From Acinetobacter puyangensis (GTDB lineage: Bacteria > Pseudomonadota > Gammaproteobacteria > Pseudomonadales > Moraxellaceae), in the NCBI RefSeq assembly GCF_900096995.1, contig NZ_OANT01000001.1:372001-436000 (forward strand): a stretch of DNA of 64,000 bases, in the 5' to 3' direction. The notes under the pieces were generated by a model that did no database searches, was not told the DNA's origin, and saw only the letters and a list, made by a program, of their open reading frames with translations. Made by a program: the position numbers and the translations under genes. Every line of letters starts with the position of its first letter. Position 1 is the stretch's first letter. This document shows positions 29,136 through 39,142 of the stretch, piece after piece.

Positions 29136-29486
29136 TTAATTTTTATCACTCCATACGGCCAGTTCATAGCCATCAGGATCCTGAAAATGAAAACGTCGAC
29201 CACCGGGGAAATCGTAAATGTCCTGTGTGATTGCTCCACCAGCCTGTTGAATGATCTGCTGGGCCTGTTCAATGTTTTGGCTATACAAGACCAGAAGTAT
29301 ACCACCTTGTACTTGAATCGTTTCAGCTAAAGCAAAGCCACCTTTTAGATGACCATCATTAAACTCACAGTACTGTTCGCCATAATCGGTAAATGTCCAG
29401 CCAAACTTCTGATAAAATGCTTTGCTGCGAGCAATATTTGTAACCTTAAATTCAACATAATTTAACGCAATCGTTGCTTGTGTCAT
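29136..29486 (-). CDS. VOC-family (glyoxalase-like) protein
   Basis: About 116 residues from ATG 29486 (MTQATIALNYVEFKV); an ATG six codons earlier is in frame. The fold pattern of the vicinal oxygen chelate family is visible: ITNARSKAFYQKFGWTF-like start, GGFAL, and the C-terminal GGRRFHFQDPDGYELAVWS. Likely a metal-dependent enzyme or a binding protein of unknown substrate. Confidence 0.82.
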   Translation of the reverse strand: MTQATIALNYVEFKVTNIARSKAFYQKFGWTFTDYGEQYCEFNDGHLKGGFALAETIQVQGGILLVLYSQNIEQAQQIIQQAGGAITQDIYDFPGGRRFHFQDPDGYELAVWSDKN

Positions 29487-29539
29487 ATCTATTTTCCATA
29501 TCATCTAAAAATGAACGATCAAATCAATGTAGCATAGAA

Positions 29540-29908
29540 ATGATGAAAATTTATCAGGCATTGTCCATTGTTACACCAGCAGGGCAACAAATTGCAAAAG
29601 GCATAAAAACGCTGGAAATCCGCTCATGGTTGCCGCCACAATTGCCATTAAAAGATTTACTGATTGTGGAAAATCAAAATTATCTCAGCGAAGATGGTGA
29701 TGAAGAACCAGGTATTGCTGTTGCGCTGGTCGATATTGAATCAGTACATGATTGGCGAGAAGATGAGGTTGAAGCGGCAACAGCCTCCTATTGGGCAACT
29801 GGTTATTATGCTTGGGTGATCAGCAATGTTCGACCATTAACACAGCCGATTGACGTCATGGCAAAGCGTAAGATTTATCAGATAAATTTGCAGCAACTAG
29901 AGATTTAA
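29540..29908 (+). CDS. ASCH-domain protein
   Basis: About 122 residues starting MMKIYQALSIVTPAGQQI. ASCH fold features: GIKTLEIRSW near the start (conserved Lys-Thr-x-E-x-Arg), and ATGYYAWVISNVRPL near the end. The family binds RNA or acts as an amidohydrolase on modified nucleosides. I start at ATG 29540; the longer frame begins inside the divergent VOC gene. A GNAT gene follows after three bases. Confidence 0.75.
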   Translation: MMKIYQALSIVTPAGQQIAKGIKTLEIRSWLPPQLPLKDLLIVENQNYLSEDGDEEPGIAVALVDIESVHDWREDEVEAATASYWATGYYAWVISNVRPLTQPIDVMAKRKIYQINLQQLEI

Positions 29909-29911
29909 GTC

Positions 29912-30481
29912 ATGTTGATTGAAACAGAGCGTCTCCTCCTAACTAATTGGCAAGATGATGATGAAAATAAGCTTTACCATTTAAATTCCAACCCGGAAGT
30001 CATGCGTTATTTTTTAAATCCATTGTCTAAAGCACAAAATCAAGATTTTTTTCAGCAAATTAGACAGCGTATTCAGCAGCAGGGCTATGGCCTATATAAA
30101 GTTTGTTTAAAAAATACAGGGCAATTTGTGGGATTTGTCGGACTCAATCATCCGCAATATGAATTGCCTTTTGCCTGTCCTGTGGAAATTGGCTGGCGAT
30201 TGCTGCCAGAGTTTTGGCATCAGGGGTTGGCATTTGAAGCAGCGCACGCAGTATTGCAGCAAGGATTTAATATACTAAATTTTCAGCAAATCATGGCATT
30301 TACTGCGAAACAAAATCAACCCTCATGGACATTAATGCAGCGTTTAGGCATGCGATTTCAGCAGGAATTTGCTCATCCTTTGGTCGCTAATAGCCATCCT
30401 TTATACCAGCATGTGCTGTATTCAATCAAAATAGGTCGCAATGCAGTGGCCGAAAATTATGCATCAGTAAAAACAGTATAG
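29912..30481 (+). CDS. GNAT N-acetyltransferase (RimJ/RimL type)
   Basis: 189 residues: LIETERLLLTNWQDDD at the N-terminus, FVGFVGLNHP, EIGWRLLPEFWHQGLAFEAAHAVLQQGF (motif A, acetyl-CoA binding) and NQPSWTLMQRLGMRF. This is the acetyltransf_3 pattern that acts on amines or protein N-termini; acceptor unknown. It is coupled to the ASCH gene. Confidence 0.85.
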   Translation: MLIETERLLLTNWQDDDENKLYHLNSNPEVMRYFLNPLSKAQNQDFFQQIRQRIQQQGYGLYKVCLKNTGQFVGFVGLNHPQYELPFACPVEIGWRLLPEFWHQGLAFEAAHAVLQQGFNILNFQQIMAFTAKQNQPSWTLMQRLGMRFQQEFAHPLVANSHPLYQHVLYSIKIGRNAVAENYASVKTV

Positions 30482-30518
30482 ATAATTTTAAATGAACGTG
30501 TATTGGCTATCTTTCCTT

Positions 30519-31778
30519 CTAGAATTTTCGTCCATAGGCCAAACCAAACAAATGCTGGCTCATCTCAATATTTGCTTCACCGCCACCAAATGCAACGGGA
30601 ATGGATTGTTGTCCATGCACAGTTTTTTTAATGCCATAAGTATAGGCAAAGTTGATTTCTTGTGATGGATCAATATTCCATGTTCCGCCAATACTGATAT
30701 GATCCTGTATGACGGCAGGTGCAAGAATATTTAAAAAGGTTTGATCTTTGTTAATTGGTTGATCGTTATGACTATAACCCGCACGCAGACTAAGTTTTGA
30801 TGATGCCTGATAGCCTAAACCAAGACGATAAATATTAATATCTTTCCAGCCAAATCCGGGCCCCTGTTTGCTACCAAATCCATTCCCCGAGAATAAGGAA
30901 TTAATATCAAATGAATTACCCACAGAATCAATATCAGAAAAGTTAATACGTGAGATATCCGCAGCGAGGTTAAGCTTCGGTGTAAATTGAAAATTTGCCC
31001 CAATCCCATAATTTTCCGGTACGTCAAAGTTACCTGAATCTGCAAATAATCCTTTATATTGACCAAATTTATCTGCTTTTATTTTAGAGGAATAGGTTGC
31101 ACCCAAGCTAAGCCGGTCAGAAATTTGACCTGCCCAGCCCAGCTTTATTCCAATTCCCGTAGATGAATCTTTACCTTGATTACTGATATGGTTGGGAGTA
31201 CTGGAAAACGCACCAAATGCAGAAAGACCTTTAGCCTCAAATTCTTGATATAAAATATTGGTTGCAATGCCAATCGATTGATTCTCAGAAAAGCGCCAAG
31301 CCACCGCAGGAGATATAAAGACTTGAGTGATATTCACACCCGCTTTTCCTGTATTGCCAAATGCAGTAAAGGGGTTATGATCATAGCCGGTATTCATACC
31401 ACCATTCCCATAGATCGCAATGCCTAAGTCAACTGTATCATTAATTTTTTTATTGAAGCCAAATTCTGGAAGTAAAAAATATTCTCGGGCATTGCCGTCA
31501 TAATTGCCATTTGCACCCGCTAAATTGCCCTGAATTTCAGCAGAACGATCAGGTGAAAATAAGGTTAAACCCGTATCCAAGCGTGTGCCTACCCAGCTTA
31601 AGCCAGCAGGATTATTGGCAATTGTCAGGCTATCATTAAATTGCGCAATGGCTGTCCCTGCATTTCCCTGTGCTTTTACGCCATAACCATGCATAAAATA
31701 GCCCGTAGTTGCGAAAGATGATTGATTTAAAAATGGTAAAGTTATAATAATCAGTGTGGAAAAAATCGTTTTTTTCAT
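30519..31778 (-). CDS. FadL/OmpP1/TodX-family outer membrane protein
   Basis: 419 residues with a signal peptide (MKKTIFSTLIIITLPFLNQSSFA) followed by GYFMHGYGVKAQGNAGTAIAQFNDSLTIANNPAGL, the hallmark N-terminus of FadL-type porins, and an amphipathic beta-barrel ending AYGRKF (terminal aromatic). It would take up long-chain fatty acids or other hydrophobic compounds; substrate not determinable. Confidence 0.87.
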   Translation of the reverse strand: MKKTIFSTLIIITLPFLNQSSFATTGYFMHGYGVKAQGNAGTAIAQFNDSLTIANNPAGLSWVGTRLDTGLTLFSPDRSAEIQGNLAGANGNYDGNAREYFLLPEFGFNKKINDTVDLGIAIYGNGGMNTGYDHNPFTAFGNTGKAGVNITQVFISPAVAWRFSENQSIGIATNILYQEFEAKGLSAFGAFSSTPNHISNQGKDSSTGIGIKLGWAGQISDRLSLGATYSSKIKADKFGQYKGLFADSGNFDVPENYGIGANFQFTPKLNLAADISRINFSDIDSVGNSFDINSLFSGNGFGSKQGPGFGWKDINIYRLGLGYQASSKLSLRAGYSHNDQPINKDQTFLNILAPAVIQDHISIGGTWNIDPSQEINFAYTYGIKKTVHGQQSIPVAFGGGEANIEMSQHLFGLAYGRKF

Positions 31779-32021
31779 AAGTTAGTCTACGATTATGTCG
31801 AGATTTTTTAATTATATGCTTAATTATTTTATCGAGTTATAATATTAATTTAGAAGTAAATTTAATAAGTTGATAATAAGATGGTGTGATCACTAAAATC
31901 CTCTGAAATAATGGTTTGTATTGTATTACGGGAATCATAGAGTTGCGTTGGTGAATGTGTTCTCGTGTTAGAATGATGACTTAGAAAACTTAGATGAATA
32001 AAATGAAGTGTATGATTTGAT

Positions 32022-34004
32022 ATGACCATCCAACGCCTACTCGATGAACTGAATCCCGAACAATATCAGGCTGCCACAACCACTGCACAAAATACATTGG
32101 TGTTGGCAGGGGCAGGCTGTGGCAAAACCAAAACCATTGTCGCTCGTGCTGCCTATCTGATCAGTCAGGGCGTACCCCCCGAACAAATCCAGATCATGAC
32201 CTTTACTCGGCGTGCTGCCAGTGAAATTGTGACTCGGGTCGAGCAATATCTGGGTATACAGGCACAGGGTTTACATGCTTCGACTTTCCATACCTTTTGT
32301 TTGGGTATCTTAAGACGTTATGCCAAAGCCTTTGATCTTGGACAATTTAATGTGATTGACCGTGATGACCAGGTATTAATGTTTCGCTTGTTACGTGGTA
32401 AAGATAAACAGCATGAATTGCCCAAAGCGGCACAATTGCTGGATTTGTATTCCTATACTCGAAATACCCAGTGCAAATTTAGTGAGGCGCTTGCCAAACA
32501 ATTGCCTGATATGGTGGAGTTAAAAGAGCCGATTATTGCGGTAATGAAAGCCTATGAAAATCAGAAACGGGAACGCGCTTATCTGGATTACGATGATATT
32601 CTGGAATACGTGGCCAAGTATTTAAATCAATCAGACGCGTTGGTGGATCAAGTGTTGTATCGCTGTCGTTATCTATTGGTTGATGAGATGCAAGACACCA
32701 ATCCCTTACAATGGTCATTGCTTAAACCGTTTATTGGTAAAGCGCATCTGTTTTGTGTCGGTGATGATGCGCAGTCGATCTATGGCTTTCGGGGTGCGGA
32801 TTTTCAGAATATCCATGCTTTTCAGCAGCGTGTGCCTGATGCACAAGTGTTAACATTGGCAAGGAACTATCGTTCGACACAGGAAATTTTGGATATTTCC
32901 AATTGGTTATTAAAAATTAGTCCGCTGGATTATCAAAAAGAATTACAAGCCTATCGTGGTAAAGGTTTGGCACCACAATTACATACACTGGCCAATGAGT
33001 TTGAAGAAGCCAACTGGATTGCACAGGATTTAAAAAAGCGCCATAAGAAGGGCAGTGCTTGGCAGGAACATATGATTCTGGTTCGTTCCGGTTTTGCCGG
33101 ACGGCAAATTGAAAGTGCTTTGGTGGCTGCGGATATTCCCTATCAATTTATTGGTGGAGTAAAATTACTGGAATCGGCGCATGTCAAAGATGTGCTAAGT
33201 ATGTTACGAATCGTTGCCAATCATAAAGATGAGTTGGCATGGATGCGCTTTTTAACCCTATGGAATGGTGTGGGTGATGTCGGTGCAAGCCGTTTGGCCT
33301 CGGAGTTTTTGCAGTTTGATACGCTGGAAGATTGTCTGATCCGCTTAAAAAAATTTAGCAAAGTGCCTGCAATCGCCATTGCTGCTTTTCAACAACTGTT
33401 ACAGATACAACATCTGGTCAGTAAAAGTCTGGAGGTTGCGCTGGCAGCCTTACAAGAGCAGCTTGAGCATAATTATCGTAATCAAGACTGGTCACGACGA
33501 CAACGCGATTTTGAGCTGGTTAAGCAGCTAGCAGAACGACATATGAATGTTGCCGCTTTTATTGAAGAATATGTACTGGAACCGATTTCACATAGCGAAG
33601 TCGAACGGGAAAAAGATAAAGATGTGGTCACACTGATTACCATTCATTCTGCCAAAGGCACAGAACGACAGGTGTGTTATGTTGCCAATGCATCAGTCGG
33701 GCAGTTTCCACATGCCCGTTCACAAGGTGATTTTGATGAGGTTGAAGAAGAACGCCGTGTGCTCTATGTGGCTTTAACCCGGGCACAAAATGAGCTGATT
33801 ATTACCCGTCAGAATTTATTTACCTGGGTCAAGGATCAGCTTGATCCACTTGGACGTGTGGTGACAGCGTATTTCCTCAGTGATTTGCCGTCGGGCTTGT
33901 GTCATGAAACCCTGCATCGACGTGGTGATCAGCGCCAGAAAGTCTGGTCTTTTGAGCGTGAAGATGGTATTGAAAAACCAAGAATTGGCATAGATTGGGA
34001 TTAA
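32022..34004 (+). CDS. UvrD/Rep-family ATP-dependent DNA helicase
   Basis: 660-residue superfamily 1A helicase: Walker A LAGAGCGKTKTI, TFTRRAASEI (motif Ia region), LLVDEMQDTNPLQW (motif II, DEMQD in place of DEFQD), VGDDAQSIYGFRGAD (III), LARNYRST (IV), VTLITIHSAKGTERQ (V), VEEERRVLYVALTRAQNEL (VI). It is shorter than UvrD and Rep proper, and no exonuclease domain is present. Probably repair or replication restart. Confidence 0.9.
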   Translation: MTIQRLLDELNPEQYQAATTTAQNTLVLAGAGCGKTKTIVARAAYLISQGVPPEQIQIMTFTRRAASEIVTRVEQYLGIQAQGLHASTFHTFCLGILRRYAKAFDLGQFNVIDRDDQVLMFRLLRGKDKQHELPKAAQLLDLYSYTRNTQCKFSEALAKQLPDMVELKEPIIAVMKAYENQKRERAYLDYDDILEYVAKYLNQSDALVDQVLYRCRYLLVDEMQDTNPLQWSLLKPFIGKAHLFCVGDDAQSIYGFRGADFQNIHAFQQRVPDAQVLTLARNYRSTQEILDISNWLLKISPLDYQKELQAYRGKGLAPQLHTLANEFEEANWIAQDLKKRHKKGSAWQEHMILVRSGFAGRQIESALVAADIPYQFIGGVKLLESAHVKDVLSMLRIVANHKDELAWMRFLTLWNGVGDVGASRLASEFLQFDTLEDCLIRLKKFSKVPAIAIAAFQQLLQIQHLVSKSLEVALAALQEQLEHNYRNQDWSRRQRDFELVKQLAERHMNVAAFIEEYVLEPISHSEVEREKDKDVVTLITIHSAKGTERQVCYVANASVGQFPHARSQGDFDEVEEERRVLYVALTRAQNELIITRQNLFTWVKDQLDPLGRVVTAYFLSDLPSGLCHETLHRRGDQRQKVWSFEREDGIEKPRIGIDWD

Positions 34005-34088
34005 TTATTTTATCTCGATTGTATTTTTACTATCTCATCCTGATTTATACGCTTAAAATAAAATGAATTCTTAGTTGAAGGAACTGTA

Positions 34089-34592
34089 ATGTCCCGTGTT
34101 GCCCGTTACCATGCCGACCGTACCAACCAAAAACTTTATTTTGCCCGTCTGGCCTGTCAGCAAGCGGAGCAGACCGAACATGTCCAGCAGATTCAGGCGC
34201 ATCGTGAAGCCGCAGTATTTCATTTGCAAGGCGCAGTATTGGCATTTTTGCAGGAATTGGTGCGCTATTATCGTTTAACCGAATTTCGTCCGACCTTGCA
34301 AAATATTGAGCATCATATGGCCGAGCGTGGACAGGTATCTCCAGAAATTCAGGTCTTAAAACAACTCAGTCAAGATGGTTTTTTGTCAGCGTTGAACCGT
34401 GCCTATCGCATGTGTCAATATGCACCGGAACCCGTCGCACCTGAGCCAGAAGAGGAAACTTCATCAAATTTGATTATCAAAGTGACACAAAGTCCACAAG
34501 CATGGTTGCCCGATACACAAATTTTGCGTGAATGGCATAGTGAATTGTTAAATTTAATAGATGGTTTTCGTAATGAAATGGTGGAGTTCTGA
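34089..34592 (+). CDS. Hypothetical protein (DUF6586-like)
   Basis: 167 residues, MSRVARYHADRTNQKLYFARLAC at the start, mostly alpha-helical, with a Pro/Glu-rich linker (PEPVAPEPEEE) before a short C-terminal segment. I recall similar proteins in Pseudomonas and Acinetobacter without assigned function. It follows the helicase by 84 bases and has a plausible ribosome site (GAAGGAACTGT). Confidence 0.65.
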   Translation: MSRVARYHADRTNQKLYFARLACQQAEQTEHVQQIQAHREAAVFHLQGAVLAFLQELVRYYRLTEFRPTLQNIEHHMAERGQVSPEIQVLKQLSQDGFLSALNRAYRMCQYAPEPVAPEPEEETSSNLIIKVTQSPQAWLPDTQILREWHSELLNLIDGFRNEMVEF

Positions 34593-34694
34593 ATAAATAT
34601 ACAAATAGTACTTGAAATTCTAAACATTTGGACGCATTAATAAGAATCAGAGATAAACATAGATGGCAATAGATTCTATTGCAGGAGGTTGCGA

Positions 34695-34973
34695 ATGTCA
34701 GTTGAAGAACTTAAAGAGTTACTTGGCACTCAAGAAACCATTCTTGAACTTGTTCAGCTTGATGATGGTGCTTTGGCGTTAAGAGTATCGAATTCAGAAG
34801 ATGTGCCATTGGTCAGAATCGAATTTAATGAGGAAGTGCGTAAAATACTTGGCGAAAATACAGGTATGGTGGCACAGCATATGATTCAGGCAGCAATTTA
34901 TGGCGTGATGGAAAATCAAGCGAATAAATGGCATGCAAATGTGCTGGATCAAAAGCCACAGTTTTATAGTTAA
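34695..34973 (+). CDS. Small hypothetical protein
   Basis: About 92 residues, starting at ATG 34695 six bases after a strong AGGAGG; an earlier in-frame TTG lies too close to that site. It is acidic at the start (MSVEELKELLGTQETILELVQLDDGALALR), with no signal peptide or membrane helix. Conserved-looking but not recognised. A terminator follows. Confidence 0.7.
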   Translation: MSVEELKELLGTQETILELVQLDDGALALRVSNSEDVPLVRIEFNEEVRKILGENTGMVAQHMIQAAIYGVMENQANKWHANVLDQKPQFYS

Positions 34974-35021
34974 ATTTGTTTTGTAGCTGTAAGTTTTATT
35001 CTTCTGGAAATCCATAATCAT

Positions 35022-35056
35022 AAGGAGTGCGGTGAATATCGCACTCCTTATTTTTT
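35022..35056. terminator. Bidirectional terminator
   Basis: Perfect 10-bp stem AAGGAGTGCG/CGCACTCCTT with an eight-base loop, followed on the plus strand by ATTTTTTAT. It lies between the small plus-strand gene and the convergent antiporter stop at 35066. Confidence 0.88.
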
Positions 35057-35065
35057 ATCAAGTGA

Positions 35066-36784
35066 TTAAGCGTGATGGCCATGCTGATGTGCCAATTGAA
35101 TTTGCTCTAAAATATGCGCACTCATATTCTTCGCCATTTCTTCTTTGGCAAAATAGACTGTACCAATATCGTCTTCACGTAATGCGCGCGCTTCTTCGCC
35201 ATTTTCTGCACATAACAACACTTCAAGCATTGGATTAAGCTGTTTGGCAATATTGACCACCTGATGAATCTTAACCAGATCCATTGGCGAGATGACCAGT
35301 AAGCGGGCATGCATGATATGCGCCTGAATCAGTACACTGGGTTCAGTGGCCGAACCACTGACCGCAGCAACGCCTTTGGCACGTAAATTCTCAACGATTT
35401 CTCGATTCTCTTCGGCAATCACCACTTTGATGTTTTGTTCCTGTAAGGTCTGGGTAATGCGACGTCCCACCTCACCATAGCCGACAATCACGATTTGATC
35501 ACGGAGGTAATCCTGACTCACTTCATCCGGTAACATGGCCAGAGGGTCGCTTTTACGTTCCAATAGACGGGCAAGATAAGAACGTGCCCGAATCCATTTC
35601 TGAATCGGTTCAATGGCAGAAAAGATAAACGAGTTCAAGGTAATGGAGATTAATGCACCGGCCAGAATCAGGTTTTGTGCATCGAGTGTTAGCAGTTGCA
35701 GTGATACGCCGAGTGTTGCCAGAATAAACGAAAACTCGCCAATTTGTGCCAGACTCGCGCCGACCGTCAGTGCCGTATTAATCGGGTAGCGGAAAAATAA
35801 CACCAGTGCCATGGCAGCAATGGTTTTACCAATCATAATAATGGCGACGACCGCAAGAATATGCCCAGGTTGTTCAATCAAAATGTGCGGATCAAACAGC
35901 ATACCAACCGAAACAAAAAACAAAATGGCAAAAATTTCACGTAGAGGTAAGGTTTCTTCTTCAGCGCGATGGCTAAATGCAGATTCTTTGACCACCATCC
36001 CTGCGAAAAATGCACCCAATGCCATAGACACACCAAAGATGGCATATGATCCGTATGCAATTGAAATTGCCGCAGCGACTACTGTGAGAGTAAACAGCTC
36101 ACGTGAACCCAGACGTGCCACAAATTGAATGATCATCGGCACCAGACGTTTCCCGATAATCAGCATAAAGGCGATAAATCCTGCAACCTTTAATAAGGTA
36201 ATGCCAAGAGTCAGCCAGATATTATCATTGGCAGATTCCTGATTGATCGGTTGGCCACCTAACAGAATTGCTGTTGCCGGTAAAAGCACCAATACCAGTA
36301 CCATCACCAGATCTTCAACCAGTAACCAACCTACAGCAATTTTCCCATTGACCGAATCAAGTAAACCCCGATCGCCTAATGCTTTTAATAACACCACCGT
36401 ACTGGCACAGGAGAGGCTTAAGCCAAAGACCAGTGCAGAACCAAAGGACCAGCCCCAGAGTATGGTCACGCCCATACCAAGCAATGTGGCGACCGCAATT
36501 TGTAAAATGGCACCGGGAACCGCGATACGGCGTACCTGCATCAGATCATTTAATGAAAAGTGCATACCCACACCAAACATCAGGAACATGACGCCAAGTT
36601 CGGCAAGCTGGTTGGCAAGATGAATATCACCGACAATACCCGGTGTATTTGGACTGATAATGATCCCTGCGATCAGGTAACCGATCAATGGAGGAAGTCG
36701 CAAACGTGCAGCAATATAGCCAAAAATTAACGCCAGACCAAAACCGACGGCAAGTAATATTATGAGATCTACATCATGAGGCAC
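35066..36784 (-). CDS. ybaL: CPA2 cation:proton antiporter with TrkA-N domain (YbaL/KefB type)
   Basis: 572 residues: an N-terminal membrane domain of about 12-13 helices (IAARLRLPPLIGYLIAGIIISP, ASTVVLLKALGDRGLL) and a C-terminal RCK/TrkA-N domain with the Rossmann motif VGYGEVGRRITQTL near residue 430. Family members exchange K+ or Na+ for protons and are gated by nucleotides or glutathione conjugates. It ends with a His-rich HQHGHHA. The exact ion is not shown by the sequence. Confidence 0.85.
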   Translation of the reverse strand: MPHDVDLIILLAVGFGLALIFGYIAARLRLPPLIGYLIAGIIISPNTPGIVGDIHLANQLAELGVMFLMFGVGMHFSLNDLMQVRRIAVPGAILQIAVATLLGMGVTILWGWSFGSALVFGLSLSCASTVVLLKALGDRGLLDSVNGKIAVGWLLVEDLVMVLVLVLLPATAILLGGQPINQESANDNIWLTLGITLLKVAGFIAFMLIIGKRLVPMIIQFVARLGSRELFTLTVVAAAISIAYGSYAIFGVSMALGAFFAGMVVKESAFSHRAEEETLPLREIFAILFFVSVGMLFDPHILIEQPGHILAVVAIIMIGKTIAAMALVLFFRYPINTALTVGASLAQIGEFSFILATLGVSLQLLTLDAQNLILAGALISITLNSFIFSAIEPIQKWIRARSYLARLLERKSDPLAMLPDEVSQDYLRDQIVIVGYGEVGRRITQTLQEQNIKVVIAEENREIVENLRAKGVAAVSGSATEPSVLIQAHIMHARLLVISPMDLVKIHQVVNIAKQLNPMLEVLLCAENGEEARALREDDIGTVYFAKEEMAKNMSAHILEQIQLAHQHGHHA

Positions 36785-36971
36785 TGACGACTCCTTAATC
36801 GAGATGGGTTAAGGGCTTTAAATAGAAGCATAAATAATGCCAATATTGATTGTTTGAGAGTGTATCAAATTTAGCTGCGATTGACACTTTATAATCAACT
36901 GTAAATACAGAAAATTTTAACTTTAGCGGGAGATGTATAGAGGCAAGTTTAAGCTTGTCAGATCAGCGGCG

Positions 36972-36995
36972 AAAAAAAACGACTCATGTGAGTCG
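36972..36995 (-). terminator. Terminator of rpmB-rpmG
   Basis: On the minus strand CGACTCA/TGAGTCG (two-base centre) is followed by eight T residues, about 18 bases after the rpmG stop. Confidence 0.85.
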
Positions 36996-37013
36996 CTTTT
37001 CATCCAGCCAAAA

Positions 37014-37169
37014 TTATTTAATTTTAGCTTCTTTAAAAATAACGTGTTGGCGGATTTTTGGATCAAATTTTTTGATTTCCATTTTTTCCGGCATCGTACG
37101 TTTGTTTTTGGTTGTGGTATAGAAATAACCTGTACCAGCACTTGAAACCAGACGAATCTTATCACGCAT
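37014..37169 (-). CDS. rpmG: 50S ribosomal protein L33
   Basis: 51 residues, [20 protein letters not shown] at the start and [18 protein letters not shown] at the end, the standard Cys-free L33 of Gammaproteobacteria. It follows rpmB by 12 bases, as in most of the class. It is too short to stand out as an open frame but is fully conserved. Confidence 0.97.
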
Positions 37170-37181
37170 GGCAATGACTCC

Positions 37182-37418
37182 TTAGATCTTTTGACCTTGA
37201 GCGCGAAGATCGGCAACAACCTTCTCAATGCCCAATTTGTCGATAATACGCATACCCTTAGTGGTTAAACGAAGACGTACAAAACGTTTTTCGCTTTCTA
37301 ACCAGAAACGGTGGTGATGCAGGTTCGGCTCGAACCGGCGCTTGGTTTTGTTGTTTGCGTGCGAAACGTTGTTTCCAACGATTGGACGCTTGCCGGTAAC
37401 TTGGCAAACCTTAGACAT
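37182..37418 (-). CDS. rpmB: 50S ribosomal protein L28
   Basis: 78 residues from ATG 37418 ([20 protein letters not shown]), the universal start of L28; an ATG four codons upstream is in frame. The rest, [38 protein letters not shown], is typical. First gene of the rpmB-rpmG operon. Confidence 0.97.
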   Translation of the reverse strand: MSKVCQVTGKRPIVGNNVSHANNKTKRRFEPNLHHHRFWLESEKRFVRLRLTTKGMRIIDKLGIEKVVADLRAQGQKI

Positions 37419-37550
37419 GGTGAACTCCATTGATTAAGCCCAACAACAATCGATTGCAAGGCTTGTCAGTCAGTAAAACAGGGTGAACTCATTTATAAGG
37501 GGCGTTTTATACCAAAATTTGAACTAAAACACAAGTCCACAGCCCAAAAT

Positions 37551-37584
37551 TAAGACATAAACCCGATTAATAGTTTATGTCTTA
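37551..37584. terminator. Perfect hairpin between the ALDH gene and rpmB
   Basis: TAAGACATAAAC/GTTTATGTCTTA, 12 perfect pairs with a 10-base loop, followed on the minus strand by ATTTTGG. A second imperfect hairpin (AAAGGATCTC/GAGATTTCCTTT, 37600-37626) touches the ALDH stop. Together they probably end ALDH transcription. Confidence 0.6.
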
Positions 37585-37624
37585 ATCAATATGTAACAAT
37601 AAAGGAAATCTCAGCGGAGATCCT

Positions 37625-39076
37625 TTATTTGCGTAAAAAGGTTTTAAATAAAATTTTATGTACTGCTTTATTAAACGGTGGCAGGATAAATTTCAGTGAA
37701 TAGAATTTTGGATTAGACATTACCGAGCGTTCATGTGAAAAGCTAAAAAAGCCTTCCGGACCATGATATTTACCCATACCAGATGCGCCTACACCGCCAA
37801 ATGGTAGATCATCCTGTGCCACATGGGTGACCACCTGATTATGACCAAAATGTCCGGAATGGGTGCGGTTTGCAATATATTCGGCACGATCTTTATCATA
37901 ATCAAAATAATACAATGCTAATGGACGGGGACGTGCATTGATAAAATCAAGCACTTCATCAATTGAATCATATTCAAGAATCGGTAACACAGGACCAAAA
38001 ATTTCATTTTGCATAATTTGCATCTCAGGTGAAATATTGGTCACAAGCGTTGGTGCAATTTTACGGACTTGTTCCAGATTCTCATTGTTGAGATTGATTT
38101 CAATTAGGTCGGCACCTTGTGCCTTGGCGTCTTCAAGATAGCCCTGAATCCGTCGGTACTGCTTATCATTGATGATCGAGGTATAGTCTTGATTATCTTT
38201 GAGTGTCGGATACATCGACTGCACAAAACTTTCAAAGAATCCGGCAAATTCAGCGGTTTTACCTCGTGGTAGAAACAGATAATCTGGTGCCACACAGGTT
38301 TGGCCCGCATTCCATAATTTACCCATTGCCAATCGTTGTGCGGCATCTTTTAGTGGAAGATCAGGATGGACAATGGCAGGAGATTTCCCGCCCAGCTCTA
38401 GAATGACCGGAACCAGATTTTCAGCAGCAGCTCGCATTACGGTTTTGCCGATTTCGGTAGAACCGGTAAAAATAATTTTATCAAAAGGCAGATGACTAAA
38501 CTTATCGGAAATTGCGCCCCCACCATTAATTACGGCAACCAGATCCTGTGGAAAAATTTCGGCAAGAATTTTTTCCAGTAGTTGGCCAAAATGTGTCGAC
38601 GCACTAGAAATCTTGATCATGGCATGGTTGCCTGCGGCGAGTGCACAGATCAGCGGGCCTATTGAGAGCAATAATGGATAATTCCATGGAGTAATAATAC
38701 CAATCACACCCAATGGTTGATATTCTACCCAGCCTTTTGCAGGTTGGTGCAATGGGCTAATATGGCGCTTGGATGGTTTCATCCAGCGTGTAAGATTTTT
38801 GGAATAATAGGAAATTTGTTCGACGCAGGTCAGCAATTCGCCGATTTTGGTTTCGGCAAATGCACGATTACCATAGTCCTGACTAATGGCAGCTGCGATA
38901 TCATACTGATATTTGATGAGCACCTGACGTAGATGTGACAAGCGTTCGATCCGTTCCTGAGCGGTAGCTAGCGGATGGCGTTGATACGCCAGTTTTTGCG
39001 CTGCCAGTATCTCATACAGGGCTTGGATATCCGGCGGTGTTTCGACCGCTTTATTTGTTTTGACGATGTTATTCAT
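37625..39076 (-). CDS. calB: Coniferyl-aldehyde-dehydrogenase-like aldehyde dehydrogenase
   Basis: 483 residues of the ALDH superfamily: PWNYPLLLSIGPLICALAAGNHAMIK, FTGSTEIGKTVM (cofactor loop), the general base Glu in LELGGKSPAIV and the nucleophile Cys in GQTCVAPDYL. LPFGGVGASGMGKYHGPEGFFSFSHERSV is the usual C-terminal part of the CalB group. The natural substrate may be any aromatic or long-chain aldehyde. Promoter and operator lie upstream (39114-39142) and a TetR gene is divergent. Confidence 0.85.
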   Translation of the reverse strand: MNNIVKTNKAVETPPDIQALYEILAAQKLAYQRHPLATAQERIERLSHLRQVLIKYQYDIAAAISQDYGNRAFAETKIGELLTCVEQISYYSKNLTRWMKPSKRHISPLHQPAKGWVEYQPLGVIGIITPWNYPLLLSIGPLICALAAGNHAMIKISSASTHFGQLLEKILAEIFPQDLVAVINGGGAISDKFSHLPFDKIIFTGSTEIGKTVMRAAAENLVPVILELGGKSPAIVHPDLPLKDAAQRLAMGKLWNAGQTCVAPDYLFLPRGKTAEFAGFFESFVQSMYPTLKDNQDYTSIINDKQYRRIQGYLEDAKAQGADLIEINLNNENLEQVRKIAPTLVTNISPEMQIMQNEIFGPVLPILEYDSIDEVLDFINARPRPLALYYFDYDKDRAEYIANRTHSGHFGHNQVVTHVAQDDLPFGGVGASGMGKYHGPEGFFSFSHERSVMSNPKFYSLKFILPPFNKAVHKILFKTFLRK

Positions 39077-39113
39077 TTTCGTGTGCCAATTTGATGAAAT
39101 TAATGATGAGTTA

Positions 39114-39142
39114 TTTTTAGAGTAAAAACTCTAAATAGTCAA
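39114..39142 (-). promoter_or_regulatory. Promoter of the ALDH gene with a palindromic operator in its spacer
   Basis: Minus strand -35 TTGACT (39142-39137) and -10 TAAAAA (39119-39114) are 17 bases apart. The spacer holds most of TTTAGAGTAAAAACTCTAAA (39116-39135), a perfect 8-bp inverted repeat with a four-base centre. A repressor bound there would block RNA polymerase; the divergent TetR protein is the natural candidate. Confidence 0.75.
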